NCBI GenBank assembly: GCA_027491075.1
Contig: JAIXWX010000034.1
Location: 1-64,000, forward strand
Origin: Flavobacteriales bacterium
GTDB lineage: Bacteria; Bacteroidota; Bacteroidia; Flavobacteriales_D; Sanyastnellaceae
Direction: 5' to 3'
DNA length: 64,000 bases
Shown piece by piece: positions 10,804 to 20,053 of the stretch (the first letter of the stretch is position 1; the number at the start of each line of letters is the position of its first letter). A model generated the notes under the pieces. The model ran no database searches, had not been told where the DNA came from, and was given only the letters and a program-made list of their open reading frames with translations. Both the position numbers and the translations under genes were made by a program.

Positions 10804-11799
10804 ATGAGCGCAATCAGAGCAGCCATTACTGCGGTTCAAGGATATGTACCGCCAGACTTATTGACCAACAAGGATTTAGAAAAAATAGTAGATACCACCG
10901 ACGAGTGGATTCGCTCAAGAACCGGTATTGAGGAGCGACACATCTTAAAAGGTGAGGGTCTCGGTACCAGCGATATGGCGGTGGAAGCGGTGAATGGCCT
11001 TCTCAAAAAGCGAGGCATCACACCAGGTGACATCGACCTCTTGATCTGCGCTACCGTAACCCCTGACCATGTTTTCCCAGCCACTGCCAATATCATTTGC
11101 GATAAAGTAGGAGCGAAGAATGCTTTCGGTTTTGATTTAGGAGCCGCTTGCAGCGGTTTCTTGTTCGCGCTAGCAACGGGTTCGCAATTCATCGAAACAG
11201 GAAAATACAAAAAAGTAGTAGTGGTAGGGGCCGATAAGATGTCGGCCATTATCGACTACACCGATAGAACCACCTGTGTGCTCTTCGGAGACGGCGCAGG
11301 CGCTGTATTGTTAGAACCTACAGAGGATGAAGTAGGAATCATGGATTCTATCCTTCGTTCAGACGGACATGGAAGACATTACTTGCATCAAAAAGCTGGC
11401 GGTTCTGTGAAACCACCAACACACGAAAGCATTGATGCTCGAGAACATTATGTATTTCAAGACGGACAGCCAGTATTCAAGGCAGCCGTGGTTGGAATGG
11501 CAGATGTATCCGCAGAAATCATGGAGAAGAACCATCTCACAGCAGATGACGTGGCCTACCTTGTTCCCCATCAGGCAAACTTGCGCATCATTGATGCAAC
11601 AGCACGCCGCATGGGAGTTGGCAGTGAAAAGGTGATGATCAATATCCATAAGTATGGAAACACCACCGCAGCCACCATTCCGCTCTGTTTGTGGGATTGG
11701 GAAGATAAACTCAAGAAAGGAGATAACCTTATATTGGCCGCGTTTGGAGGCGGTTTTACATGGGGTGCGGTGTTTGTGAAATGGGCCTACGGCAACTAA
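10804..11799 (+). CDS. fabH: Beta-ketoacyl-ACP synthase III
   Basis: A 331-residue FabH that condenses an acyl-CoA primer with malonyl-ACP to start fatty-acid synthesis. The catalytic triad is visible: Cys in GAACSGFLF (about 116), His in VPHQANLRI (about 256) and Asn in HKYGNTTAA (about 286). The C-terminal glycine-rich FGGGFTWGA motif is present. In many Bacteroidota fabH follows rpmF and plsX; here it follows a divergent aldehyde dehydrogenase, and rpmF is 47 kb away. Downstream are accB and accC, which supply malonyl-CoA, so the three genes form a fatty-acid initiation group. Confidence 0.96.
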   Translation: MSAIRAAITAVQGYVPPDLLTNKDLEKIVDTTDEWIRSRTGIEERHILKGEGLGTSDMAVEAVNGLLKKRGITPGDIDLLICATVTPDHVFPATANIICDKVGAKNAFGFDLGAACSGFLFALATGSQFIETGKYKKVVVVGADKMSAIIDYTDRTTCVLFGDGAGAVLLEPTEDEVGIMDSILRSDGHGRHYLHQKAGGSVKPPTHESIDAREHYVFQDGQPVFKAAVVGMADVSAEIMEKNHLTADDVAYLVPHQANLRIIDATARRMGVGSEKVMINIHKYGNTTAATIPLCLWDWEDKLKKGDNLILAAFGGGFTWGAVFVKWAYGN

Positions 11800-11825
11800 A
11801 TTTTTTCTTCTTGTAAAGAAAAAAT
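11800..11825. repeat. AT-rich perfect inverted repeat after fabH
   Basis: ATTTTTTCTT at 11800-11809 and AAGAAAAAAT at 11816-11825 form a ten-base-pair stem around six bases, overlapping the fabH stop. The stem is weak because it is nearly all A-T. A second AT-rich inverted repeat (TTAAAATC and GATTTTAA) lies at about 11901-11931 in the accB leader. Their function is unclear. Confidence 0.4.
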
Positions 11826-11963
11826 GGAAGGAAAGCACATTTCATTAAATTTGTTTTGAATTAACCAGAAAAAAATTAATCGATCATTCTGTTGTGTTCT
11901 TAAAATCAATCAATTAAGATTTTAAAGCAGAACCAAAGAATGGCTTGAAGACAATACCACGGT

Positions 11964-12461
11964 ATGAACATTACACAAATTCAAGATCTCATCAAGTTCG
12001 TTGCAAAAAGTGGCGTAAGTGAGGTAGAAATCGAGCAAAAAGATTTCAAGATTACAATCAAGACACACGATCCAGCCAGCAAGAGAGAGGTAGTGCAAGT
12101 ATTGGCTCCTGCTGCTGCTCCAGTTGCCGCCATTGCAGCACCTGCACCTGTGGCCGCGCCTGCCGCTGCCCCGGCTCCAGCTGCTGCCGCACCGGCGCCC
12201 GCTGCTGAATCGAAAGGAAATACGATAGAAATCAAATCTCCTATGATCGGTACGTTCTACCGTTCATCTTCTCCAGACAAGCCACCATTTGTGGAGGTCG
12301 GTCAAAGCATCAAGAAAGGTGACACCGTTTGTATCATTGAAGCCATGAAGCTTTTCAATGAAATCGAATCTGAAGTGTCAGGAACCATCGTGAAAGTATT
12401 GGTAAACGACAGTTCACCGATTGAATACGATCAGCCATTGTTCCTTGTAGAACCCGCTTAA
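11964..12461 (+). CDS. accB: Biotin carboxyl carrier protein of acetyl-CoA carboxylase
   Basis: A 165-residue BCCP carrying biotin between the carboxylase and transferase active sites. The N-terminal AccB helix ([17 protein letters not shown]) and a long Ala/Pro-rich flexible linker (about residues 47-85) precede the biotinyl domain. The biotinylated lysine is in EAMKL, about residue 129, and the strand-turn symmetry of the lipoyl/biotinyl fold is intact. It lies 164 bases after fabH and nine bases before accC, with which it is probably co-transcribed. Confidence 0.97.
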   Translation: MNITQIQDLIKFVAKSGVSEVEIEQKDFKITIKTHDPASKREVVQVLAPAAAPVAAIAAPAPVAAPAAAPAPAAAAPAPAAESKGNTIEIKSPMIGTFYRSSSPDKPPFVEVGQSIKKGDTVCIIEAMKLFNEIESEVSGTIVKVLVNDSSPIEYDQPLFLVEPA

Positions 12462-12470
12462 GCATACCCT

Positions 12471-13808
12471 ATGTTTAAAAAAATTCTCATAGCGAATCGT
12501 GGAGAGATAGCGCTCCGCGTGATTCGCACTTGCAAAGAAATGGGCATCGCTACCGTAGCAGTATATTCTACTGCCGACCGCGATAGCCTGCACGTGCGAT
12601 TTGCAGACGAAGCCATTTGCATCGGGCCTCCTCCAAGTAAGGAGTCCTATTTGAAGATGGCGAATATCATTGCAGCAGCGGAGATCACCAATGCAGATGC
12701 CATCCACCCTGGATATGGATTTCTTTCGGAGAATGCCACTTTCTCTAAGGTGTGTAAGGACAATGGAATCAAGTTCATTGGAGCTTCTCCAGAAATGATC
12801 GAGGCCATGGGCGACAAGAGTTCCGCCAAGCAAACCATGAAAGATGCCGGCGTGCCTACCATCCCAGGAAGCGATGGATTGCTTGCAAGTTTGGAAGAAG
12901 CTCTTGAGATTGCTCATAAAATCAAGTATCCTATCATGCTCAAGGCCACGGCTGGCGGCGGAGGAAAAGGGATGCGTGTATGCCACAACGACGAAGATCT
13001 GGCAGATGCGTGGGATAAAACAAGAAGAGAAGCAGGCGCAGCTTTCGGAAACGACGGCATGTACATGGAGAAGTTCATTGAAGAACCCCGTCACATCGAG
13101 ATTCAAATCGCCGGTGACCAATATGGAAAAGCATGTCACCTTTCTGAAAGAGATTGCAGCATTCAGCGTCGTCACCAGAAGTTGGTAGAAGAAACCCCTT
13201 CACCTTTCATGACCGATGAGCTGCGTGAGAAGATGGGACAGGCAGCGATCAAAGCAGCCGAGGCCGTGAAGTACGAAGGAGTCGGAACGGTGGAGTTTCT
13301 CGTAGACAAGAACAGAGACTTTTATTTCATGGAGATGAACACCCGTATTCAGGTAGAGCATACCATTACGGAGGAAGTCATCAATTATGATTTGGTAAAA
13401 GAGCAAATTAAGTTGGCTTGGGGCGATCCGATCAGCGGAAGAAATTACTATCCCAAGATGCATGCGATCCAATGTCGTATCAATGCCGAGGATCCATTTA
13501 AAAACTTTGCACCTTCTCCTGGAAAGATTACCTCTTATCATTCACCCGGTGGACATGGAGTGCGTTTAGATACCCACGCCTACGCTGGGTATGTGATACC
13601 GCCGCATTACGATTCCATGATATCCAAGCTCATCGTAGTGGCTCAAACAAGAGAAGAAGCCATTACCAAGATGGAGAGAGCTTTGGATGAGTATATCATC
13701 GAAGGAATAAAGACGACCATTCCCTTCCATCAGAAATTGATGAAAAACGCCAAGTTTCGTGAAGGTGACTTCACCACCAAGTTCATGGAAACTTTTTCGA
13801 TGGAGTAA
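12471..13808 (+). CDS. accC: Biotin carboxylase subunit of acetyl-CoA carboxylase
   Basis: A 445-residue ATP-grasp enzyme that carboxylates the biotin on AccB using bicarbonate and ATP. The N-terminal domain begins [16 protein letters not shown]; the glycine-rich ATP loop AGGGGKGMR, the RRHQKLVEE segment and the catalytic [15 protein letters not shown] region are all present. The length is normal for the stand-alone bacterial subunit. It ends the fabH-accB-accC group and is followed by a clear terminator. The carboxyltransferase genes accA and accD are not in the window. Confidence 0.97.
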   Translation: MFKKILIANRGEIALRVIRTCKEMGIATVAVYSTADRDSLHVRFADEAICIGPPPSKESYLKMANIIAAAEITNADAIHPGYGFLSENATFSKVCKDNGIKFIGASPEMIEAMGDKSSAKQTMKDAGVPTIPGSDGLLASLEEALEIAHKIKYPIMLKATAGGGGKGMRVCHNDEDLADAWDKTRREAGAAFGNDGMYMEKFIEEPRHIEIQIAGDQYGKACHLSERDCSIQRRHQKLVEETPSPFMTDELREKMGQAAIKAAEAVKYEGVGTVEFLVDKNRDFYFMEMNTRIQVEHTITEEVINYDLVKEQIKLAWGDPISGRNYYPKMHAIQCRINAEDPFKNFAPSPGKITSYHSPGGHGVRLDTHAYAGYVIPPHYDSMISKLIVVAQTREEAITKMERALDEYIIEGIKTTIPFHQKLMKNAKFREGDFTTKFMETFSME

Positions 13809-13831
13809 AAAAAGAGTTTTATAAAAGAAAA

Positions 13832-13859
13832 AACCCAAAGCGACAGCTTTGGGTTTTTT
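13832..13859 (+). terminator. Terminator after accC
   Basis: A perfect ten-base-pair stem, AACCCAAAGC and GCTTTGGGTT, around GACA, is followed by a T tract. It ends transcription of the fatty-acid group, and the symmetric A/T flanks would also let it act on the converging FISUMP gene. Confidence 0.9.
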
Positions 13860-13885
13860 GTAATTAAATTCTTTGCCTCGAATAT

Positions 13886-14992
13886 TTAATCCTTGATGCA
13901 TCTAATTGGCACTCCTTGATATTTCTTGAATCCACTAATGCCTATTGATGTGTCGCTATAGTTGAGGCTTATGAACCAACCGTAAGTGTTGTCATTATCA
14001 TATTCATTCGCCGACCACCAAAACGCATTGGCCCCTACCCCAAGAAAAGAAGAGCCTAGGATTTTAGCGCCCGCTGGAATGCCGTTAAAACCGCTTTCGT
14101 TGGTTGCGCCTCCATTTGGTGATAACCAATATTGCTCCCCAACAGTTTTCATCATTCCACCAGCAGTGGAGCTTTGCTGTCCTTCTACGGGGAAACCTGG
14201 TGTTGTCGGATCTAGGTAGTTCAATAGATTATTCCAATCTTCATTCGAAGGAACGTGCCAACCGCTCGGACACACATTGCGAGGATCAACAACTGTGTAC
14301 CAGTTGTAGTATTTTCCATATGGATATAAGGTTTGACTTACGTTATTAATATTTGCCCATACACCATATGTTGTTACAGGGCTCCAGTCAGATGTTGAGT
14401 TTGCGATTTCATCACCATTGGAGTAGATACTGGTTTGTAAGTTTTCAGCCATCCATTCCTGATTATTTCCAAGTATTACAGTAGGGTATAAATAGCCATC
14501 AAGTTCAACGCCTGCACCTTCATACGAAATGATACCTTCATTGATTGGCGTGGTTGAAAAATTCAATTCATCTCCATATGCGGTGCCCGCACTATTAATT
14601 GCGTAAGCTCTTACATAGTAGGTAGTACCTTCTTGAAGATTACTAAGCTCACTTGAAAATGAACCAATTCCACTTCCGTCAACTGTGAAATCATTGTTGA
14701 GTGTTGGGTTTGGATTTGTGCTCCAAACAACTCCTCTTTGAATTAATGGTGATCCTCCACTGCTTGTTATTGTACCTCCCGAAGAAGCAGATAAGTTCGA
14801 TATATTCTGAATCGGACTGGTGGTAAGTTCGGCTAATACTCCTTGATTCGGAATAGTATAGGTTATACTATCTATTGTGCTAGTTGGTATTTGTAGAATC
14901 GTACCATTATTTTGATGGATGTTCATAATGGTTTGCGCATAGATAGATAAGGTCCCGAAAAGAAGTGTTACGATAAGGAAGATTGATCGCAT
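13886..14992 (-). CDS. Secreted FISUMP-domain protein with a fibronectin III-like module
   Basis: A 368-residue exported protein. The signal peptide ends near IYAQ (residue 20). Residues 20-50 contain an IPTSTIDSITYT motif common at the N terminus of Bacteroidota surface proteins. Residues 55-150 look like a fibronectin III-type module (GVVWSTNPNPTL, TTYYVRAYAINSAGTAYG). Residues 160-368 are a Fibrobacter succinogenes major paralogous (FISUMP) domain, with EWMAENL, CPSGWHVPS and WWSANEYD. The function of these domains is not known. It follows the upstream gene by eight bases, so both are probably in one transcript. Confidence 0.85.
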   Translation of the reverse strand: MRSIFLIVTLLFGTLSIYAQTIMNIHQNNGTILQIPTSTIDSITYTIPNQGVLAELTTSPIQNISNLSASSGGTITSSGGSPLIQRGVVWSTNPNPTLNNDFTVDGSGIGSFSSELSNLQEGTTYYVRAYAINSAGTAYGDELNFSTTPINEGIISYEGAGVELDGYLYPTVILGNNQEWMAENLQTSIYSNGDEIANSTSDWSPVTTYGVWANINNVSQTLYPYGKYYNWYTVVDPRNVCPSGWHVPSNEDWNNLLNYLDPTTPGFPVEGQQSSTAGGMMKTVGEQYWLSPNGGATNESGFNGIPAGAKILGSSFLGVGANAFWWSANEYDNDNTYGWFISLNYSDTSIGISGFKKYQGVPIRCIKD

Positions 14993-15000
14993 AAGGCAAA

Positions 15001-15573
15001 TTAGCTTTTAATAATTACTTTGGAGACTGTAATACTTGGACTGATTACACGAATCACATAAGTGCCAGCGGTAACATCGAGTAAAGAAATAGTTTCGACA
15101 TGGTTTCCCGGTATGATTGTTCCAAGATGCCGGACGGAAATAATTGTGCCCTTTAGGTCGATTAGTTGTATCGTAATTTCTTCGCTTTTATAATTAGAAA
15201 AAAGGAGTGAAATACAAGAGCTAGTTGGATTGGGGTAAACTGAAAAATCCACAAGATCAATTTTTTCTTTCAAGCCCACATTTCCCAACACCACGTCGTT
15301 GTAGCTAAGTTTAGTAATGGAGGTAAGATTCCAAGAGTAAGTAGTTCCATTCCATAACACGAGATTCATTAAGCCATCGGTAACATTTATTTTTCTGATT
15401 GCCTCCAAATTGAATGTATCCGTATTATTTTCATTGTGGTTTACATTTAATGATTGCGTCGTAGCTTTGGTTTGAGAGCAAACTATTAAGATAAACGAGA
15501 TGATTTTTATAAATGTTTTTAATCGGTAATTAGCATGCTTTAGACTAGGCAAAAATTCTTTCAAGAGGATCAT
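15001..15573 (-). CDS. Small T9SS-sorted secreted protein
   Basis: A 190-residue protein with an N-terminal hydrophobic stretch (about residues 20-35) acting as signal peptide and a C-terminal T9SS type A sorting domain from about 110 (VYPNPTSS, GTYVIRV). The region between is only about 70 residues and includes the FNLEAIRKINVT motif, similar in style to the SITYT motif of the downstream FISUMP protein. With so little mature domain it may be a structural or accessory partner of that protein. The extent of the N terminus is uncertain, because a later start (MRLK-like context is absent) is not obvious. Confidence 0.7.
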   Translation of the reverse strand: MILLKEFLPSLKHANYRLKTFIKIISFILIVCSQTKATTQSLNVNHNENNTDTFNLEAIRKINVTDGLMNLVLWNGTTYSWNLTSITKLSYNDVVLGNVGLKEKIDLVDFSVYPNPTSSCISLLFSNYKSEEITIQLIDLKGTIISVRHLGTIIPGNHVETISLLDVTAGTYVIRVISPSITVSKVIIKS

Positions 15574-15641
15574 TTCTTTTTCGATTAAACTAGTATAGGG
15601 GTCGAAGGTAATCGAAAGTCAATTTCGTTGATGGGATTTCC

Positions 15642-16032
15642 TTAGTCGTTATTTGTGTTGATAGTCTGAAAGTTTAGCATAGGATTAGTTAAATTCATAT
15701 TTACAGAATTAAAATCAATTTTTTTCCATAAACGGAATTACTGCTTCGGTTTTTTCGGCAAGTTGCATTGCTTGGCTGTGGCTATCTTTATTTTTCCAAT
15801 AAACAATGTCTGTCCAAAGAGTGTCGCCCGATTGTGTAAGGGTTCGTTTAATAAATCCTTCCTGTCTTTTCAGAAAGTCGTTTTGCATTTATTCAGCCGA
15901 TTTTACAAAGTCAGCACTTGAAACACCATCGTTTAGTTTGAAAGTGGTCATTTCTATCATTCCAACTCTCTTTTTTTTATTACAAGCCGTTAAACTTGCA
16001 ATGGTCATTACTGTTAAAATTGTCTTTTTCAT
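15642..16032 (-). pseudogene. Broken lipoprotein gene (in-frame stop plus homopolymer frameshift)
   Basis: Read from 16032, the gene starts with a lipoprotein signal (Cys17 in IASLTACNKK) and a beta-rich segment MIEMTTFKLNDGVSSADF. It then meets TAA at 15891-15889. The same frame goes straight on with MQNDFLKRQEGFIKR and TLWTDIVYWKNK, clearly the same domain, then stops at 15717-15715. Removing one A from a seven-A run (minus strand, about 15726-15720) restores MEKIDFNSVNMNL and carries the frame to a stop at 15644-15642. The restored protein, about 130 residues, has the look of a ferredoxin-like (antibiotic monooxygenase-type) fold seen in small Bacteroidota proteins. The nonsense change is firm; the homopolymer change could be a sequencing error. 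Confidence 0.75.
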
Positions 16033-16180
16033 TCTTGTCAAATTAGATGATTTAACAGTTAGATATTCAAAATGTCCAAGTGTGACAGTTGAGTCGTGCA
16101 GGTCTTTTAGGGTTGCCAATAACTACTAACTACTAGTGACGATATTATAACTTCTTAACTACGTAAATACTTTACATTTT

Positions 16181-16221
16181 AACTCTTATAACTCTTATAA
16201 CTCTTGTAACCCTTACAACTC
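16181..16221. repeat. Short tandem repeat, nine-base unit AACTCTTAT
   Basis: Two exact copies of AACTCTTAT are followed by AACTCTTGT, AACCCTTAC and AACTCCCCC. The last copies lie in the final codons of the converging minus-strand gene (stop at 16213), so slippage here could change its C terminus. Confidence 0.75.
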
Positions 16222-17634
16222 CCCCCGGAGTTCTCTCAACTTGAAGGGTTTCATCTTCGATACGATAAAGTGACCTTCGTTGGTGTTGGCCTGCGCCACA
16301 GACATCATTGGCTGGGTGCCGTGTTGAATGGTGATGACTTTCACCTTTTCTCCTTTGGGAATTCCTACAAATTGAACTCCCTCAGACGTGGGTGTGCCAG
16401 CAAGAAGTCCCTGGAAATTTTCAAAACTTAAACTCACTTGACTGTCCATGGGACGCTCACAATGAACGAGAAAATCCGTTTTTTCTTCGGTCTCATAGAA
16501 ACGATCGCAGTTCAACCAACCCATCTCGGCGGCATTGAATACATAATAGAATAAATCACTTTTACTGATGCCCGAAATACCAGGTTGTTTTTGCATGTCT
16601 TTATCATCGTCGTATTTTTTTTCTAAAGCCCTGATGGTAGTTTCACTTGACGTGAGTTTTCCAGAACTAATCAATAACACAATGCGATGGTCTTCGTCGT
16701 ACTTGGGCATAAATTCTTGCATGTCGAAATCGGGCATCTGATCTAACTGCTGAAGGATGGCCAAATCACATTCGGGTGTGGAAGATTTCATCAAATAACG
16801 CTCTTTGATTTTTCCTTCTTCATCTATTTTTAAATGAACTTGGGTTTCATAATGGAAGGTGCAAAATGCATCAATCATCTCAAGCGTTGGATTGAATGAA
16901 CTGAGAAACCAACTCTGTAAACTGTTGCCGGTTTCCAGTTGCCAATTGTAGTGATCTTGAAGATGAACTTTGGTATTGCGAATGACATATGAATCGCGAA
17001 TCTTGATAAAACATTTTTGCTCAGACTCGTCCTCAGATACCTCATCCTGTTTCAAAGGGGTCGCGGGTTGTTCCGCTAACTCCCATTGCATGGCTTTTCC
17101 ACCTTCTTTCACACCATAAAAAAGTTGAAAGTCTTCTTTGGATGATTTTCGAGGAAACGCGACTTGATAGCTTTTGCCTTCTTTCAATTGGAGTTTTTTA
17201 CCTTCACTAAAAGCTTCGAGATGCACCATCCCAGCGGTCTCGAGGATTTTGTCATAGTTGGTAGTACTTAAATTTTCAATAATCATATCGCTTAGGTCAT
17301 AGCATTCTTTCAAGGCAATTTTAATTTCACCAGATGGCGCTGTGCCATCTTCGAATTGTAAATCTTGTCTTTCGATATGTATCTGCGTACCCTCTTTTCC
17401 AATGACAGAAATGGTTTCATCTGCATCGAATAAATAGAATTGACAGATGACGTTGGACGGAACTTTTTCAACGGGGGCTTGCGTAATTAGCTCTATGTTT
17501 TCGTCGATGGAGGCAACGATACTGTCCATCACTTGTGGAGAATTCTCATTGGATATTCTGCGGTTGAGCTCGAAGAAGTAAATAACGGTTCCTCCAATAG
17601 CGGCCAGAGAAATAAGGATCAGTTCTTTTTTCAT
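16213..17634 (-). CDS. Membrane-anchored or exported protein of unknown function
   Basis: A 473-residue protein with one N-terminal hydrophobic segment (residues 4-20) and no lipobox, so either an uncleaved anchor or a signal peptide. Residues 75-170 contain GKEGTQIHIERQDLQF, GEIKIALKECYDLSDMI and ENLSTTNY, a recurring beta-sandwich-like arrangement in uncharacterised Bacteroidota surface proteins. The segment LQLKEGKSYQVAFPRK supports the same grouping. The C-terminal half is beta-rich with no recognised motif. No function can be assigned. It diverges from the ABC ATPase gene, and its 3' end runs into the nine-base tandem repeat. Confidence 0.65.
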   Translation of the reverse strand: MKKELILISLAAIGGTVIYFFELNRRISNENSPQVMDSIVASIDENIELITQAPVEKVPSNVICQFYLFDADETISVIGKEGTQIHIERQDLQFEDGTAPSGEIKIALKECYDLSDMIIENLSTTNYDKILETAGMVHLEAFSEGKKLQLKEGKSYQVAFPRKSSKEDFQLFYGVKEGGKAMQWELAEQPATPLKQDEVSEDESEQKCFIKIRDSYVIRNTKVHLQDHYNWQLETGNSLQSWFLSSFNPTLEMIDAFCTFHYETQVHLKIDEEGKIKERYLMKSSTPECDLAILQQLDQMPDFDMQEFMPKYDEDHRIVLLISSGKLTSSETTIRALEKKYDDDKDMQKQPGISGISKSDLFYYVFNAAEMGWLNCDRFYETEEKTDFLVHCERPMDSQVSLSFENFQGLLAGTPTSEGVQFVGIPKGEKVKVITIQHGTQPMMSVAQANTNEGHFIVSKMKPFKLRELRGEL

Positions 17635-17718
17635 AGTGTAGAAGTTTTAAGGAGGCGACTGGGGAATAACTTTATTACTGCATGAATATTTTATGCGGTT
17701 ATTTCTTTTCTTTACCCC

Positions 17719-19392
17719 GTGGAAAATCAACCGTATATCTCGATACAACATTTATCCCTCAGCTTCAAAACGGACGAGGGTTGGAAGCGTGTACTGGAGA
17801 ATGTTTCCTTGAACGTAGCGCACGGCAAAACAACTGCGCTGGTGGGTGAATCAGGCAGCGGCAAGTCTGTGACTTCTCTTGCATTGATGAACCTTCATAA
17901 ACACGGTTCTACACGCATCGATCAAGGAGAACTGCTGGTAGATGGTCGTCGATTTGATTTTAACGCACCTGAAATCATTGCCAAACGAGGAAAGGAATGG
18001 ACCATGATTTTTCAAGAACCCATGACTTCTCTCAACCCGGTGATGACCTGTGGCGAACAAGTAGCGGAAGTATTGAAGGTTCATTTCAACCTCCACGAAA
18101 AGGACGCGAAGGGCAGGGTGTTGGAATTGTTTGAGGAGGTAAAGTTGCCTGAACCAACTGCAATGTGGAGTCGATATCCACACCAACTTTCAGGCGGTCA
18201 AAGACAGCGGGTCATGATTGCGCTGGCAATAGCGTGCAACCCAAAGCTACTAATCGCTGACGAACCGACCACGGCATTGGATGTAACTGTACAGAGATCA
18301 ATATTGGATCTTCTGCTCGGTCTGCAAAAGAAGTATGGTATGGCCATGATTTTTATTACACATGATCTCGGGGTGGTACAAGACCTAGCAGATGATGTAG
18401 TGGTCATGAAGCACGGCAAGGTGGTAGAAAGCGGTGAGGCAACACAAATATTAAATGATCCAAAAGAGGACTATACCAAAGGACTACTCGCCTGCAGACC
18501 CGTGCCTGGAGTAAAGCTGGAGAGACTGCTAACGGTATCGGATGTTCTCGAAGGTAAAGAGCGAAAACCAATATCTGAGAATGCTCTTTTCAAATCAGAA
18601 GGTGTGCTCTTGGAAGTAAATCATCTTTCGAAAACCTATACCAAAACAATCGGTTTTTGGAAAAAGCGGACGATTGAAACCAAGGCCGTTCACGAGGTGT
18701 CGTTTCAGGTGTTTGAAGGGGAAACTCTTGGCCTTGTCGGTGAAAGCGGTTGTGGAAAAACAACATTGAGTCGCATGCTCCTGGGCCTTATTGAAGCAAG
18801 TGCTGGGGAGATTCGATATAAGGGAATAAATCTCCTTGAATTGAATTCAAAGGAGTGGAGAGACATGAGGAGAAGAGTTCAAATCATTTTTCAAGATCCA
18901 TATTCCTCTTTAAATCCGCGTCACACAATTAAGGAAATCATTACGTCACCCATTCTTCGATTCGGCTTGGCGCGGTCTTCTTCAGAAGCAAATAGTATCG
19001 CGGAAAACTTATTGGAGAAGGTGGGAATGCCAAAAGATATTTTATCGAGATACCCACATGAGTTTTCTGGAGGACAACGACAACGGATTGTTATTGCTCG
19101 CGCGCTGGCTGTTCAACCGGAATTTATAATCTGCGATGAAAGTGTCGCTGCGTTGGATGTATCAGTTCAAGCGCAAGTACTAAATCTTTTGAATGATTTA
19201 AAGAAGGAATTCAATCTCACGCTTTTGTTTATTTCACATGACTTGAGCGTCATTTACCAAATGGCCGATCGAATCATGGTCATGCAAAAAGGAAAAATAG
19301 AGGAGTTGGGAAGCGCCACTGAGGTGTATCATCACCCGCATTCGCCCTACACCCAAAACCTCATCGCATCTATTCCAAGCGGCGGAAGATGA
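17719..19392 (+). CDS. Fused oligopeptide-type ABC transporter ATPase (two ATPase domains)
   Basis: A 557-residue protein with two complete nucleotide-binding domains, equivalent to a DppD-DppF or YejF fusion, that would power a dipeptide/oligopeptide importer. The first domain has GESGSGKS (about 43-50), LSGGQRQRV and [12 protein letters not shown]; the second has [17 protein letters not shown] and [12 protein letters not shown], and the typical C-terminal PHSPYTQNL segment after each. The start is GTG at 17719. No permease or binding-protein gene is adjacent, so its partners must lie elsewhere, as is common in Bacteroidota. Confidence 0.93.
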   Translation: MENQPYISIQHLSLSFKTDEGWKRVLENVSLNVAHGKTTALVGESGSGKSVTSLALMNLHKHGSTRIDQGELLVDGRRFDFNAPEIIAKRGKEWTMIFQEPMTSLNPVMTCGEQVAEVLKVHFNLHEKDAKGRVLELFEEVKLPEPTAMWSRYPHQLSGGQRQRVMIALAIACNPKLLIADEPTTALDVTVQRSILDLLLGLQKKYGMAMIFITHDLGVVQDLADDVVVMKHGKVVESGEATQILNDPKEDYTKGLLACRPVPGVKLERLLTVSDVLEGKERKPISENALFKSEGVLLEVNHLSKTYTKTIGFWKKRTIETKAVHEVSFQVFEGETLGLVGESGCGKTTLSRMLLGLIEASAGEIRYKGINLLELNSKEWRDMRRRVQIIFQDPYSSLNPRHTIKEIITSPILRFGLARSSSEANSIAENLLEKVGMPKDILSRYPHEFSGGQRQRIVIARALAVQPEFIICDESVAALDVSVQAQVLNLLNDLKKEFNLTLLFISHDLSVIYQMADRIMVMQKGKIEELGSATEVYHHPHSPYTQNLIASIPSGGR

Positions 19393-19393
19393 T

Positions 19394-19412
19394 GGACACG
19401 GAAACACGGAGA
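19394..19412. repeat. Left arm of an inverted repeat around the GxxExxY gene
   Basis: GGACACGGAAACACGGAGA begins one base after the ABC ATPase stop. Its reverse complement matches CTCCGTGTCTCCGTGTC at 19931-19947 in 16 of 17 positions, so the small gene is enclosed by inverted arms. Confidence 0.7.
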
Positions 19413-19483
19413 ATAAAGCTTGTTAAGCAGGAATATGTTATGCTTGTAAGTGCTTGTTGATCTTTTCACATTTGTAAAAAAAA

Positions 19484-19861
19484 ATGACTGAAAATGACAT
19501 TACAGCTATAATTCTTGGTTCGGCTATCGAGGTTCATAGGTGCTTAGGTCCAGGATTATTGGAAAGTGTATATCAACAATGTTTGTTTATCGAATTGTCG
19601 GAAAGAGGTTTATATGTGGAGAAAGAAAAACGCCTAGGGATCATCTACAAGGACATTCCTTTGGATTCCTACTACCGAATGGACTTGTTGGTGGAAGGCA
19701 CAGTGCTTGTCGAATTAAAGAGCGTGGAATTCTTAACTGGGTTACATTTTGCACAAACCCTCACGTATCTTCGACTCAGTAAAATGCGCTTAGGTTTACT
19801 TATCAACTTTAATGTACCAGTTTTAAAGGATGGCATAAAACGAGTAATAAACGGATATTAA
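19484..19861 (+). CDS. GxxExxY protein
   Basis: A 125-residue member of the GxxExxY (PDDEXK_3) family; the naming motif is G24-L-L-E27-S-V-Y30. The family is related to PD-(D/E)XK nucleases: the segment DLLVEGTVLVELKSVE supplies the D...E-x-K residues. No biological role is established. These genes are widespread, often in multiple copies, in Bacteroidota and related groups. It is separated from the upstream ABC gene by 91 bases and lies inside inverted and tandem GTGTCTCCGTG-type repeats, which suggests it moved here as a unit. Confidence 0.88.
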   Translation: MTENDITAIILGSAIEVHRCLGPGLLESVYQQCLFIELSERGLYVEKEKRLGIIYKDIPLDSYYRMDLLVEGTVLVELKSVEFLTGLHFAQTLTYLRLSKMRLGLLINFNVPVLKDGIKRVINGY

Positions 19862-19880
19862 GTCCTTACTTTTCTGTATT

Positions 19881-19971
19881 TCTCTGTGTCACCTCCGTGT
19901 CTCTGTGTCACCTCCGTGTCTCTGTGTCACCTCCGTGTCTCCGTGTCTCTGTGTCACTGAGTCACTGTGTC
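19881..19971. repeat. Tandem repeat array, 19-base unit TCTCTGTGTCACCTCCGTG, right of GxxExxY
   Basis: Three exact 19-base copies occupy 19881-19899, 19900-19918 and 19919-19937, followed by degenerate TCTCCGTGTCTCTGTGTCAC and GTCACTGTGTCAC stretches. The array begins 20 bases after the GxxExxY stop and includes the right inverted arm. Confidence 0.9.
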
Positions 19972-20022
19972 ACAATCATCCCCCCCCTCGAGGCTTATTG
20001 TTTTACCGAGGGTTAGACCATG

Positions 20023-20030
20023 TATATTTG
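20023..20030 (+). promoter_or_regulatory. Bacteroidota promoter of pccB
   Basis: TATATTTG at 20023-20030 is an exact TAnnTTTG element 24 bases before the ATG at 20054. A TTG at 19998-20000 lies 22 bases upstream of it, slightly longer than the usual 19-20 spacing. It argues against the longer in-frame start at 19967. Confidence 0.6.
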
Positions 20031-20053
20031 CCCACAAATCACTTTTTGATCGT

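Noticed and set aside
15806-16129. A plus-strand open frame of 107 codons over the broken lipoprotein gene
   Set aside because: It is antisense to a recognisable though damaged domain and has no family resemblance of its own.
19881-19971. Regular repeats that could suggest a CRISPR array
   Set aside because: The copies are directly joined with no unique spacers, and no cas gene is near.
19967-20053. N-terminal extension of pccB
   Set aside because: The extension is made of repeat-array translation and lies upstream of the TATATTTG promoter element.
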